DNA of 64,000 bases from the NCBI GenBank assembly GCA_963921825.1, contig OY997594.1, positions 66,945,675 to 67,009,674 on the forward strand, in the 5' to 3' direction. The notes under the pieces were generated by a model. The model worked only from the letters and a program-made list of their open reading frames with translations. It ran no database searches and was not told the origin of the DNA. The first letter of the stretch is position 1. Every line of letters begins with the position of its first letter. Positions 1-12,149 of this stretch are shown piece after piece. The position numbers were made by a program, and so were the translations under genes. The DNA comes from Erodium maritimum (Eukaryota > Streptophyta > Magnoliopsida > Geraniales > Geraniaceae).

Positions 1-2152
1 GTAAATCAACCAATGTCGTGGCACATGAAGTGACCACCCTCCGATCCACATGATATGTCCTATCGGATTTTCCCTCAAATCCAGAGGAGACGCATAACAT
101 TGAGGCGACCGGAAACAACCCTTCGGGCGCTTATCATCGGGATTCTCAGAAACTTCTCCAAGGGATTTTATGTCCTCGGGAACCAAATGTATTACTCCCA
201 TGGAGAGCATACACTTGGACAATTTAGTGAGAAGTAGTTAATAAGGGAATACGTACTCAACCGAACACGAAATAATACAAGTTCAACCACCACCAATTCA
301 ATTCCACACATGGTTCACACATCACCAATTCACCGCACAGCAGTATACGAAATCACACAAACATAGCACATCAATCACACAAACCCAACTTACCATTCAC
401 TTACCAGTTTCGAAACACCGGGGCATCGATCACCTGATTGCACTGCTCGGTACAACCAGTCATACTCGATGCTCCAACCAAGCATTCAAGTAAATCGAGT
501 AATCAATCGAATACAATCAACGAGCAAGTACGAGTACAATCAACCAATTATAAGAACCTTCAAGAGAGCATGCATACATGCAATTCTACTAGTTTCGTTA
601 GAGTCTTTAGCCTATCCATTAAGCAATTAACAACCAAGCATGTGATCCTAACAAGCAACTAATCCGAGGGCTTTGCCAAGGCTCCTCTACCAGACAATCA
701 TATCCCAAGTATTAAAAGCGAATTACACTAGTGATTGGCATCCTAATCGGTCACCACTAGACACTTCCGGTTATTAGAAAATGAAAGACGATTATGCTAG
801 TTATTCGTATCCTATAGGCATATCTAGGACCTTTTCCATTTTATTAACCTAGCATGCATACTAAGCATGGTAAACGAGAGGTTAAGGCTTTCCCTACCTC
901 AAGGTCCTCTTCTTCAACGCTTTGATGAAGTCCGGTGATCACCACTTTGCTCCTTCCTCGGTTCCCGGCGTGATCCTTGCTCCTCTAGCTCGATCCACAA
1001 CGTCTTGGACACAAAGAAACGCTAATTAGGCTCCACTTAAACAGTAAGAAAGACCCCCAAAACCCTTCCAAAGTTCGGCTCAAAACCAAGATGCCCAAAA
1101 CCCTCAAGAACCCTCAAGAAACCCTCACCCTGGTGGGTCACGGACCTGGTCACGGATCCGTGACGTTAACCCTCACGGTTACCGTCACGGAGTTGTGACG
1201 AGTGCCGTCACGGACTCCCTCACGGAGCCGTGACGTCGCCCGTCACGGGATCCGTCACGGATCCGTGGCGCACCAGGGCAGTTTCGCCCTTCTTCAACCC
1301 CCAGCTCCAAAACTCCGAAAAACCACTCTTAAACCCAAAAATTTACCCCTTACAACTCCCAAAACAGTCCAAATCCTTCAATACTCCTCTACCCATGGTA
1401 AGAATCAACACACAAACAAGTTTCCAAGGATTCATCAAATCAAACCCACCTCAAAATCTCCAACACTATTGATTTCTCAACCAAAATCCAACAGGGTTCA
1501 TCATCAACACCATCTCTCACCACCTCTACTCAAACCCAACATCATCTAGCACTTTTCACCCAAAACCCAAGAAAATAGATGAAGAGAAATGAGGATTAGA
1601 GAGTTCCATTACCTCTAGAGTGATGAGATGAAGAGGGTGCTAGTGATTTTGAGGGTGGATGGTTGGAGGAAGACCTCAAATGACTCCTTCTTCTTTGATT
1701 TTCCTTCAAACCTCCATGGGAGCTCTCCTTCCTTGCTTCCCCTCTAAGTTTTGGCTACAACAAGAAAAATGACTTGATTTTGCTTCTCCAATCCAATATA
1801 ATACCTAGAAGAAGTAAAGACCTAAAGGCCCTTGAGCTAGATTCCTTTGTAGTAGCTTTTGGGAGGGTAAAAGGGACAATGACCATCCCTTTTTCTCTCC
1901 TTCAACCAAAAGAGGACAAGTGTCCCTCTAGCTCATTTAATTTTCCAAATTACTTTCCAGCACTTTTAAAAAAAGAAGCTTTAGTCGATATAAAGTCTCG
2001 TTTTGACCAAAATTGACTTTATCCGATATTATACTCAAACGAAAGGGTTTTCTCCCCTGAAGCCAACTGTGATAATGGCTAATCCGTTTGAGTTCCGGAA
2101 AAGTCCCGAGTGACTTCCGGAGTCACCGGTTCGACCGGAAACGGGTCTTACA
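1..2152 (-). mobile_element. Ty3/gypsy (Tekay-like) long LTR, cut by the window edge
   Basis: The block is a diverged copy of the LTR seen at 41758-47898. Positions 55-237 match the 42.36-42.57 kb part, 430-480 match 42902-42970, 580-1000 match 46200-46540, and 2040-2152 match 47730-47898. It ends in CTTACA at 2152, so on the minus strand the LTR starts TGTAAGACC. Everything after 2152 is Copia sequence, so this is an insertion boundary. The other end is outside the window, so I cannot say whether it is a solo LTR or part of a full element, nor check the target duplication. Confidence 0.8.
1130..1275. repeat. Cluster of short CACGGATCCGTGAC-type inverted repeats inside the LTR
   Basis: Variants of cacggatccgtgac and cgtcacgg occur about ten times within 150 bases, many of them palindromic. 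The same zone of the other LTR copies (32450-32680 and 46805-47030) carries a related cacggaccgtg array. It is part of the LTR, not a separate element. Confidence 0.75.
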
Positions 2153-3072
2153 TTTATACCTCGATACGGTGTAGACAAGTGTAGGGATGCCAAATTTGGA
2201 GTCACATGATGTGTAGCAACAGAGTCCAATAACCAAAAAGAGTTGGATGAAGCTTGGGATTGTACATATAGTGTTGGAGAGGAGGGCATAACCGAGAAAT
2301 GTCTTCGAGGAACACCTTGAGAATCCGAGGAGCCACGATTTTAATTATGTCCATGAGTATTAAAAGCTTGATCAAAATGCCTTCTTCAAGACGACGCCAC
2401 ATGATTTTGCAGTTTGCATATCTGGCATGTAGGGTGCGACGTCTGGTTGCCACGACGACCTTAATTCCGGCCACTCCCAGCACGTCCTCTGAATGATTGA
2501 TACGAACTCGAGCCATTATTTGAGGACAAGTTTGAATTTGACGAAGTAGTACGAACTTTATTGGCGAGAACCGAGATGGCATGTTGAGAACGAAGCAAAA
2601 TCTCATAGGAAACCAATTGACCATGCAGCTCTGAGAAGGAGATCGGGTTTGTGCATTGTAGTCAGAACCAAGTATGTGAAACACAATTGCGTTAAAATCA
2701 AAATTAGTGATAGGATTACCAACAAGGGAGAGAGAATCCGCAAACGCCTTTTCCTGTCGAAGGTATTCAGAAATTGTTTTGTCATCTTTAGACAAACTAC
2801 GTAGTTCCATAAGAAGTTGTGTACGATGGGAATTATTGATGATTCCATAAGAAGTGGCTAGGGCATCTCATGCTTACTGATGTTTGAGCACGTGTTAAGT
2901 GTTCAAAATATTCCTCGAATATAGATGATAAGATCCACGAAAAGAGAAGTTGATCCTTTTGATACCAAGCAAGGTATGCTGGATTTCGGATTATTGTTGA
3001 AGTCGTGGAATCGGTGACGGTAGCCGTTGGTAGTGTCGAATCTGGGGACAACATCTCATGCGAGTTAAGCAT
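2153..3072 (-). pseudogene. Copia-type retrotransposon gag/protease fragment
   Basis: Read on the minus strand, the conceptual product starts near 3072 and shows the Copia Gag signature NPAYLAWYQKDQLLFSWILS, then a stretch around FDFNAIVFHILGSDYNA, and finally the start of the aspartic protease region (WLLDSVATHHVTPN, where family members have DSGATHH). The reading shifts frame at least once between about 2850 and 2790. The conserved Gly of the protease triad is Val, so it would not be active. The fragment stops where the gypsy LTR enters at 2152. No Copia RT or integrase is present in the window. Confidence 0.8.
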
Positions 3073-3299
3073 GTTAAGGAGAGGTTGAGATTACAACTTC
3101 CATGGCATGTAAGTCCTTAATACTGTTAACTTAATGGAAATGACTGATTAGGAATAGTCGAAGGGTGAAATGATGAGAAAACATGAAGGGAGCCATTATG
3201 GAGGAGTGAGCATTGGTGGAATGCAAGACAATGTATGAGTGTGAAGCAGAGGAGGAAGACATGGTGTTGAGAGTTATGATACAACGGATCTAAATTAGG

Positions 3300-4439
3300 A
3301 GCTAGGACAGAGCTGACACATTTTCGTATTGGCACCTAGGCAGACTGTATATTCTTACTGGGTGCAAGCGTGTTTTGTCCTCCATGGAATGATAAAGTAG
3401 GGTTCCAAAAATGTGAGAGTGCTCACCCCCGGGGCGATAGGAGAGTACCGTGCTAAAACTTGGTGGGATCACTGCCACATTCGTATAATGGTGCGATGTT
3501 GCTGCCGACACCCCACTGTACCACGAATTCCTCATTGACCGAGGCGAGGGCTCTTGACGCCACCCGTCGTTGTACGATATGCCCCTTCGGAACGTGTAGA
3601 TCCCTCTCACTCCAAGTCCTGGTCCTCCCCTGTCGGACACTTCCGCCTTGCTGAAATAGAGCCGCGTGCGGTGTCGAAAAATCGAGGGTGCCTCACTTCT
3701 CGGGCTCCTTGGCCCATTGGGCCTCAAGCCACCTTCGGCCCACCTACGTTTAGGCCTTCAACCCTCAACACAAGACCGCCGACCCGAACTAGGAACCATA
3801 GGGCCAGGTCGAAGCTCTTGTTGCCACGATCTGTGATTCCAATCTATGCCCGAAGAACATCCCTACCCCGCCGTGTGAGCCGACGATCCACTCCAACCAC
3901 TAGCCTCGTCCTCGAGCACAAGGTCGTCCTCTTCTGCCACCGATCCCCCATCATCAAACCTGGAAAGCCAGATCCAAGCCCCCTAACATGTCGCAACCCC
4001 TCTTTTCGGGCCACCGGAGAATGCAGCCCCTTATCTGGAACAGAGACCGACCTTGGCTCAGGGTTCCCAACTACCCTCACTCTTGCCTACCGTGGGCGAG
4101 ATCCCTACGCCAACGTTCTCCTTACAAGGGCCTTCGGTTGTCGTGACAAGCCTCCACGACGTCTGTACCGCCACAGATTCCTCATCCGCCACTTGTGCGA
4201 AGAAGATGAGCCCCGCCCCTGTCGCCGGATCGATCTCAAACAAACCCTCCGTCGAAAAAGAGATGGGAGACTCACATAATATACCGAAGAGAGAAGTCTC
4301 GAGCTCACAACAGTTGGAGATGACCTTTGTCATCGCCGGAACAGTGAAGTTGTCGTCGTCCATTAAAACAGACACATCGGTGCTACAAACCCTAAACAAA
4401 CTAATATCTGATAGAAGAGATAGTCATGCGGAGTGAACA
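3300..4439 (-). other. Unclassified GC-rich block upstream of the Copia fragment
   Basis: This block is distinctly richer in GC and CpG than its AT-rich neighbour. Open frames run on both strands (for instance 3302-3727 and 4058-4399 on minus, 3554-4279 on plus), but none resembles a protein I recognise and they overlap each other. It borders the Copia gag on its upstream side, so it may be LTR or leader of that element or an older retroelement. No terminal repeat was found. Confidence 0.35.
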
Positions 4440-5870
4440 AAAAAAATATGTTTCAGATAATTTAGCAGAGTACATTTGTATTTTGAAATCATTTTTATAT
4501 TGTATGAATAATTTGTTAATTAATTGACATGATAGACAAAGACCATTCTAATTTAATTTAACAATCATTCAAATGAGGGCAATATGTCAATATGAACATG
4601 TCCAATTGGTATTAATTAAACCCTAAATTCACTATTCAATGGTACTATATCATTTAATAGTGGGTTTAGATCTTGAAAGATTGGCCAAGAGAGAATTTTT
4701 AAATTAATTATCCGCGTCTCTGTAAATTTATCAAAAATTAACGGTACATATATAGGTTGAAGAGTATACTCATCATCATCAATTTGAGTGTGTATAAAGC
4801 TGTATTGAGAGTCTTAACATGACGTTGAATATTAGTTTATATTCCATCTGTAACTGACCTACACATCATGTAGAAGCTAAAATAGTCATAATTGTCCGGA
4901 AAATATTATGCAATAATAAAAAATAATAATTTGTATTGGACGGCATTGCACGTAACAATCACAACCATTAAAATACTCGAGAACCACTTTGAAACGCCAC
5001 TATAAGACATACACAATCAAGCCTACCAGCCATATTATATGCGTCATTAAAGTCTACCAACCAATTATGCTTATACTTATTTCACATTGTCAATTTATAT
5101 ATTAGTTCTCACATTAATTCAATAAGGGAACTGCAGATGCTTCTTCTACATCCAAATGGCTTAAAACTATGCTGTTGTTGACCCATAATGGTTAACAAGA
5201 GAATATTTTGTTTTTTTTAATCAGTCAAAAAATTTGTAAACTTTCTTTTCAAAGATTGAAAAGGAAATTGAAGCAAACTCAAACACTAACATGACAACTC
5301 AGTCTCATGACAATCCCAGACAGGATAAACAAACGAACCCAACAAGAGATTATTTTGTTAGATCTAATTATTTTTATAACATATACTAGGGAGTTTATAT
5401 GGTAAATCAAAACCTTAATAAAGTTCTTTTAATAAAAAAATTGATAAAGTTTTTTTTAATCGACAATGCTAATATATTCATATTATGCAAGTTGTAACTT
5501 TCTTTCATGATAGTAAGAGTATATCTTGAACTAGCGTTTATATTGTACGGTGAAAAGTAACAAAAAGACAAGTTTATAGGTCTTTTTTTGTGATGATCAA
5601 ACCGCATGGCAATGACTTGCAGAAACAGAACACCTTGAGACATGAATTTAGCAAAATATCATTTCGATATCTCATCTTATGAATTTGATTTCTAGATATG
5701 GGTGGAGTTTTAATGATAATAATTAAAATAAATAGAAAAATGATAGAAGTTGGGCAAGTGCATATGTACAACTGTGGGGCCGACATCCACGAGCGTGAAG
5801 AAGATAGAGCCGAAAGGTCAAAGAAGGGGGCCGAGTGGAGAAGCCTCACGAGCCCTTCCACTCTCCCAAA
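4440..5870. other. AT-rich intergenic region, no gene seen
   Basis: The stretch is AT-rich with short open frames only and no recognisable repeat ends. Its right part is the upstream region of the peroxidase gene. Confidence 0.6.
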
Positions 5871-5874
5871 CATT

Positions 5875-5886
5875 TCTATATATATG
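5875..5886 (+). promoter_or_regulatory. TATA box of the peroxidase gene
   Basis: The run tctatatatatg lies about 70 bases upstream of the ATG at 5956, the usual place for a plant TATA box with a short leader. Confidence 0.7.
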
Positions 5887-5955
5887 CTTCCACAAAATAG
5901 ACCACAACACACCCCAAAGCCATAGAAACATAAAAAAGAAAGTTTCTAATTAAAG

Positions 5956-7798
5956 ATGGCCACTTCTCGCCTCACTTGCTTCTTTCTGTTATTACCGTTG
6001 CTCTTACAGTTTTATTCCGGTACCTGCGATCTTCAGACAAGTTACTATGCGGAGTCTTGTCCTAAAGCCGAGGAGATCATTAAACAGCAGGTCATATCCT
6101 TGTACCACAAACATGGGAACACAGCTGTTTCGTGGGTTCGCAACCTGTTCCATGACTGCATCGTCGAGGTATAGTTAACTTTACGTTGTTTGAATACAAA
6201 ACTATTTGAAACAATATATTCTTAGTATTGGAGAACCAACTCAACTATAGTTATATTCTAACACGTATCCTTACGGATAAATTCGTTTACGGGTTTGGAG
6301 GTAGACTATATAGAAGAGGAGATAAGTCCATCGAGAAGAGAGATATAAGGACTGGTCCATTTTAGGACAAGTTTGATAAATTAAGAAGAAATTAGAATCT
6401 TTTTTGTAGAGAGTAGGGTCCGTGAGGCAACGAATTCTGATACCATATTAGAATATCAACTCAACTAACGGTTCAAGTTGATAGCTGAAGGTTCAATTAT
6501 AATTACATTCCAACACTTAATTTAGTCAACTTGTCATATTTGACTTGACTGACATCGACTATTACCGTAAAATCATGTCATCCGTAACACTTTTTATCTT
6601 TCAATTGGTCTGATAAAATGTGTAAATTTTCAGTCTTGCGACGCGTCGCTGTTGCTAGAGACGGTGGCTGGAATCGAGTCGGAGAAGACGTCGACAAGGA
6701 GCATGGGAATGAGAAACTTCAAGTATGTCAACACCATCAAATCTGCCCTAGAGAAGGAGTGTCCGGGGACTGTCTCTTGCGCCGACATCGTAGCTCTCTC
6801 TGCCAGAGACGGCATTGTTATGGTACGTTTCTTAGTTAGACACATGTGTAACTTGTTAGGCAAGCTTTTTTATCGTGTTAGAATAGTGTACAATATAATA
6901 ATAATTTTATAGTATAGTATTTTTCTCACTTTTAATAATTTAGTTTCTATATTGTCTTTTACAATAAAAACTCGTCTATAAAGTAGAATATTAACCGCAC
7001 TGATTTAACCGTTCAACAAGTTTATTGTTTTTTTAAACGACAAGTTTATTGTTACTTTTTAGCGAAACTTAAGATTTATACATGTGAACAGTTGGGAGGT
7101 CCACGTATGGAAATGAAGACCGGACGGAGAGACAGCAAACAGAGTTACCTTAGCATCCTCGAGAAATCGATCCCCAATCACAACGACTCAATCCCATCCA
7201 TTCTTGCCCGATTCCAATCCATCGGCATCGATGTCGAGGGGACCGTTGCTCTTTTAGGTACGGTTCTGTTTAAGCAAACAATCAAACAAAATAATTGAAG
7301 TGCAGTATAATAGACCCGTGACATATCGATGATTAATAAATAGTTTGGATAAAGATTGATTGATTAAGACGTCGTTTTGGCCAAAACGCAGGAGCTCACT
7401 CCGTGGGACGTGTCCATTGCGTGAACCTGGTCCACAGGCTGTACCCGACCGTGGACCCGACCATAGACCCGGATTTCGCGGAGTACTTGAAGGGCAGGTG
7501 TCCTTCGCCGGAGCCTAACCCGGAGGAGGTGCTGTACTCGAGGTTCGACCGCGAAACGACGATGATCCTCGACAATTACTACTACAAGAACATTATGGCT
7601 CACAAGGGCTTGCTCGTCATAGACCAGGAGCTGGCGTCGGACCCACTCACCGCCCCTTACGTGGAGAAGATGGCGGCCGATAACGGCTACTTCCACGACC
7701 AGTTCGCTCGAGCCATCGTCTTGATGTCGGAGAACAACCCGCTCTCCGGCGACCAGGGTGAGGTCAGGAAGGATTGTCGTTTCGTCAATAAGGCTTGA
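5956..7798 (+). CDS. PER21: Class III secretory peroxidase (PER21-like), four exons
   Basis: Exons are 5956-6168, 6634-6822, 7092-7257 and 7392-7798, all with GT-AG introns, giving 324 residues, a normal length for the family. A hydrophobic signal peptide covers about residues 1-24, so the product is secreted to the wall or vacuole. The distal haem pocket is VRNLFHDC (Arg62, His66). The proximal His is in GAHSVGR (His192, at the exon 3/4 junction). The family block CPGTVSCADIVALSARDG is intact. From memory the sequence is closest to Arabidopsis PER21 and PER42. It would oxidise phenolic substrates with hydrogen peroxide, in lignin/suberin chemistry or ROS handling; the exact substrate is not readable from sequence. 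Introns 1 and 2 are AT-rich, and intron 1 holds a TRIM element. The last exon is clearly GC-richer. The gene looks intact. Confidence 0.93.
6226..6515 (-). mobile_element. TRIM (miniature LTR retrotransposon) in peroxidase intron 1
   Basis: On the minus strand a 70-bp LTR (6515-6446) starts TGTTGGAATG and ends TTCTAATA. It is followed immediately by TGGTATCAGAAT (6445-6434), close to the tRNA-Met primer-binding site TGGTATCAGAGC. The second LTR (6263-6226) has the same ends but lacks about 32 internal bases. Flanks are cttag and cttaa, a 4/5 match to a 5-bp target duplication. The element is non-coding and lies wholly within the intron. The same family is seen at 11275-11587. Confidence 0.8.
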
Positions 7799-7868
7799 GG
7801 GCTGGTTTGTGGAGCCTTGGGCCCAACTCGATTGTGATGTTTGCAAGTGTTTATACACAAATATCAGT

Positions 7869-7874
7869 AATAAA
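7869..7874 (+). promoter_or_regulatory. Poly(A) signal of the peroxidase gene
   Basis: AATAAA lies 70 bases after the stop codon, at a typical distance for a plant near-upstream element. Confidence 0.6.
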
Positions 7875-8079
7875 ATGCTTGGTGGGTCAGTCTTGGGCCC
7901 TCATAATATTTGGTGGTTGCCATATTAGATTTTCCCCCTAAATATCTGAAATTAAGATATATATTAATTGTTTCAAAATATATATAATTAATTATCCAAA
8001 TTGATATATTGTTATAAAAAAAACATCAATTATTGTAATACATGTGGAGATGTGATAGATGTTAGATTTAGATAGCGAT

Positions 8080-8996
8080 TAAATTAAAATAAAAACTCCG
8101 TTAGGGTTTTAGAAACTCTAGCCTTAATGGTGGCTCTTCCTCAGGATTGTCGTTGTTCCTCCCAGCCTATGTTCGATACATCTTCTCTGTTGATATGGCG
8201 TCCATCCTCTTCACCTTCTCGTGCTCGTCCGCTGCTCACAAGGTTCATTACAACTCGATCCCCATCTTCCCAGATTTCCCTAATCTCACCCCCAACTCCC
8301 ATCACCACGATCACGTTGTCATCGACATCACATGTTCCTTTCCCAATTTTTTTTGGGGGTTCTCGTCTGCTCCTGCCTCTGCCCCGATTGAGCTCGGCGG
8401 CGATTTTCTACAGCCTCCGCCGCCTTCTCTAACGCTGCGTCCGTCGCCGTCTCTAACGTCGTGTCTGCCGCCGCCTATGAAGTCGCCACCACCGTCTCTG
8501 AATACGCCGCTGGCACGTCCTTCTCCATGGCCTCCACCACCGCATCCGCCTCGACCCCTCTCTCGATTCTGGATCTGGCTAATCGAGTGAGTCTTCTTTA
8601 TTTTATCTGATTTCATTTTTGCAGGGTCAAAAACTAGTACGCATAGGTTCAGGGACTTGTGCTCTAGGGACTGGCTCTAGGAGGGGTCCCTGGGAAGAGC
8701 TCTACCTCCCTTTGAAGCAGATGATAGCAGGTTCGGTCACACTCTACAAAATATGAAGTGTATAGGCAAAACCTTGAGCAGCCGTAGTCAGCTTCACCAT
8801 AGTTTTGGATTTAGCTTGCCTATATGGCCCCTAATCCAATACCAAATACCGTCTGTAACGCTTCAAGTGAAAAAAGGTTTAGTGAGCCATTGCTCTTTCT
8901 GTCTGACCTTAGTGGCCCGGGAGCATGTTTTCTAGCGCACATCGATGTTCTGATATAAACATTTATAAAATTGCAACTTTCGCTCAAAAAAAAAAA
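8080..8996 (+). other. Poly(A)-ended repeat of uncertain class, possibly a short LINE derivative
   Basis: The block begins near a tagggttttag leader-like motif and ends in gctcaaaaaaaaaaa (8981-8996), so the plus strand looks like a retroposed transcript. Open frames at 8127-8432 and 8147-8590 overlap each other and match no family I know; they are Pro/Ser-rich low-complexity translations. No target duplication was recognised. Confidence 0.35.
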
Positions 8997-8999
8997 TTA

Positions 9000-9560
9000 T
9001 AACATCCCATGGACCTGAGAAATAGGTCAATACAAGGATGTTTTATGGGGCTCGTCGGTTGGGGTGTTGGCCCCCGACAGGTGTTTATAGGTCACTGGAC
9101 CGTTTTGCGAAATCAGCTGGATTTAGTGTTTCTAAGGTTCTAGAGTTCTATGGTTTTGGCCCATCGGACTTTCTCTGCCATTCCGTGGTGTTGACCGCCG
9201 GCATATCGGCGACTATTCAACTCTTGAGTTGGTGGTCCTGATGAGTTAAAGTGTTCTTTCAAGATCAGGTACGTTTGGGGGTGTTCTATCTAGAGTTCGG
9301 AATCTGGTGACGTTATTATTACTTTGTGCTTCATGGTGGCAAAATCTGGATATCAGATCCTTTTCATGGGCTTCATGGTGGTGAAACATAGATATTAGAT
9401 CTGGTTTTCATGCCTTATTGTATTGGTTTGATCCTTATTAGGATTTTAACTTGTTTGGGATAAATACTCTGCTTACGCTCTAGGAACCTTTTATGAGGTA
9501 GCTTTTGTTTGTATGTAGGGTTTCCCTTTTCCTAGTACTTCAATTTCAAGTCTAGGTTAT
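9000..9560 (+). repeat. Dispersed repeat also present near 30.9-31.2 kb
   Basis: The motif series around tgcttcatggtgg, followed by gatatcagat / gatattagat and tttaggattt runs, recurs in order at 30975-31150. No coding content or terminal repeats are seen. Class unknown. Confidence 0.4.
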
Positions 9561-10309
9561 TATAATTTAAAAAAACTTGCTGATAGAAAAAAGGATGTTG
9601 AAAGCAAGATGGTGTATAATTAATTGAAATCAGTAAAATCAATATTGAATGATGTCAATGCGTAAAATGTAAAACCAATTATGTTTTTATCGACGGTCGA
9701 TTCGATATGTGTTGACAGTTAGCGAACCTGTAAAACCGACAGACAAAAATTCATCACGAAGATGGACTCTAAAATCCCGTTGGGAAAGAAAATGGAGGAT
9801 GTTGTAGGTATTATTAGACATGAAATGAAAAAAAAAAGGTTTGTTCGTTGAAGTTTTAAATGAAATGAAATGGCCCTAGATTGTCTTAACTTGCAACCAA
9901 ATCCAAAGTAAGTCTTTTCTCTCTCGCACATCAAGAGCTTTTCCTAATCTTAGACGCCCTAACCTCTACGGCCATAGTGTTGTATGTCCCTACCTCTGTC
10001 ATCGACAAGACCGACGACATTGCTGTTGTATTACCTGTCAGCCTTGTCACGTCCCCTTCGGTGTAGTCTCCTTTCTCGAATCCTTCATCCTCTATTGTGG
10101 AGCCTTTGGCGTTAAAAACCCGGCGTAGGATGAAGTCGAAGAAAACCCTAGTCGGGCTTCGTTCAACGCCTTCTTCAACTCTGGCGACTCCTTCAATCCT
10201 CTCTTCCTCCACGGAGTTGGTACCCTTCTCCATGGGTATCTCCAACCCATCATCTACAGGCAAACCACGTCGAGGTCGTCTGGTGAGGCCAAAGGGCGTT
10301 ACCGTTTGA
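9561..10309. other. No firm feature; possible LINE ORF1 tail on the minus strand
   Basis: A minus-strand frame at 9931-10332 contains a basic GLTRRPRRG-like patch reminiscent of the AT-hook tails of plant LINE ORF1 proteins. It borders a LINE RT fragment but lies downstream of it, the wrong order for one element. I assign no function. Confidence 0.25.
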
Positions 10310-11085
10310 ATTTGTTGATTATAGATATCCAAGTATTGAATCTCATGAGATTAACACCTAAAGGGAACCCCAGATAGTTCATGAGGAGGGGCAAATCTCA
10401 GATTCCAAGATGTTGTCTACTAAAGACTCATTCATGAGATTAGCATTGAGAAGAACTATTGAAGACTTGTGGAAGTTAATCTTCAAACCAAAGACACTTT
10501 GAAAAGCCTTGAGAGTGTGCCTAAGGTTCTGGAGTTCCATAGGACATGCCTTAATGCATATAAGGGTATCTTCTTCAAATTGCAGATGAGAGATGATATG
10601 ACCCCTCTCTCCACAAGTTAAGCCACAAAACATCCCTAGAGACAATCCTCTGATCATCGATTGATGAAGTGCTTCAGTAACTAATGCAAATAGTAAGGGA
10701 GATAGAGAGAAACCTTGTCTCAATCCCTTCGAAAGTAGGAAATCTGAAATAGAAGAGCCATTAACCAACACTAACACCCAAGCTCTGATGCAAGAGTTAA
10801 TCCATAAAATCCATCTCCCCCCAAAACCCATGAACTGAAACATTTTTAATAAATAAACCCAATCAACATAATCATAGGCCTTCTCAAAGTCAACCTTGAA
10901 TAAAATAACTTCCTCTTTGTTTCTCTTGATATCGTCCAACAATTCAGAGACAATCAGAATCCTATCCAAAATCTATCTCCCTGCTATGAAGTTTGAATGC
11001 ACATCACTAACCAAAGAATTTATGACAATTTAAAGTCTTGCAGTTAGAACTTTAGAAATAATCTTATAAGAAGCAACCACAAGAA
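10310..11085 (-). pseudogene. L1-type LINE reverse transcriptase fragment
   Basis: The minus strand reads through typical LINE RT blocks: SELLDDIKRNKEEVILFKVD, FEKAYDYVDW, GLRQGFSLSPLLFALVTEAL, and a YLGFPLG motif after a frame slip near 10380. The catalytic FADD box reads FEED (in LQFEEDTLI), so two key positions are altered. Stops also occur upstream of 10969 (around 10975-11030). Only the middle of RT is present: no endonuclease and no 3' tail. Confidence 0.85.
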
Positions 11086-11274
11086 ATATATTATGTGTAC
11101 TCAATATTTTGTTCATAGCCTCCTAATATCGTAAATTTATCTCTCACAAGTTTTTTATGTACTCGATCATTCGTCAACCTTCACAGGACATGCACTTAAG
11201 AGATCAAGAAAAATTTGCAAAAGCAAAAGCAAAACTATGAAGGGTAACCTTTTAATATGATTAAACATATTTAG

Positions 11275-11587
11275 TGTTAGAATATAACTGTAATTCAATT
11301 TTCAACTATCAGCTTGAGTTTTTAGTTGTGTTGGTCCTCTAATATGATATCAGAGCCTGATTTCTCACGAACCGGTGTTGAAACCCCACTCTCTACAAAA
11401 ATACTAATTTCTTCTATATTTGCACAAAATGAGTCGCCCTTCTATCTTCTCAATGAGCTCATCTTCTGTTCTAAATAATTCACCTTCAAACCCGTAAACA
11501 GATTTGTCAGTGAAGGATATTAGAACATAACTATAACTAGACTGTTGATTATCAACTTAAGCTTTTAGTTGAGTTGATTCTCTAATA
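11275..11587 (+). mobile_element. TRIM element with two 70-bp LTRs
   Basis: LTR 1 (11275-11344) starts TGTTAGAATATAA and ends CTCTAATA. LTR 2 (11518-11587) starts TATTAGAACATAA and has the same end. Directly after LTR 1 comes TGATATCAGAGC (11345-11356), one base from the tRNA-Met primer-binding site. The 173-bp interior has no coding capacity. No target duplication was recognised. It is the same family as the copy in the peroxidase intron. Confidence 0.8.
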
Positions 11588-11859
11588 CAGCTTATAACAA
11601 TTAAAGATATATATAGGCAAGGTAAATGGTCAACAGTAGCTCCTATGAACACATATACATAATTTGTACTGACTTGGGATGAGAAAGGAAGAGGTAAATT
11701 AGCCATTGGTTTCTAGAACCTTGGGTTTGTGTTTTTGTATCTTCTCGCTACACTATTCATTATAAATTCTCTGATTTTTTTGGACGATTACAAAGAGTTT
11801 TTTTTATAAGCAATGATTACAAAAAAGTTAACTGATTTGTCTGAGTTCACAACGTGTAA

Positions 11860-12118
11860 GAGCATCCACAATGCTGGGGAGTTGCTGGCGGGGAGCTGAC
11901 GGTGAGGACCGATAGTGAGCTCACCACCTCTTCTCAACGCTAGCGGTGAGCAAAATTGTAAAGAAAAAGGCCCTTACCACCAGTTCTTACCTCCTACCAT
12001 TAAACGGTGCTGGCGTTTCCCGCCGGCAGAGAGCTGACGGTGAAGCAAAAAAACATTATTTTAATGCTCACCGCCAGCAGCTCTCCGCTAGTGCCGACGG
12101 TGAGCGTTGTGGATGCTC
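11860..12118. mobile_element. PIF/Harbinger-type MITE
   Basis: The element has inverted termini GAGCATCCACAATGCT and AGCGTTGTGGATGCTC and is flanked by TAA on both sides (11857-11859, 12119-12121), the 3-bp target duplication of PIF/Harbinger. It is non-coding; the interior repeats motifs such as gctgacggtgag. Related copies lie at 59266-59559 and at the right end of the window. Confidence 0.85.
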
Positions 12119-12149
12119 TAAGAGACCACGAAAGTGGTTTTGGTCTTGC

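Noticed and set aside
1130..1275. CRISPR-like array
   Set aside because: Repeat spacing is irregular, units are short palindromes without unique spacers, and the DNA is plant LTR sequence.
3554..4436. Long plus-strand protein opposite the Copia upstream block
   Set aside because: Frames overlap antisense ones of similar length, as expected by chance in GC-rich DNA.
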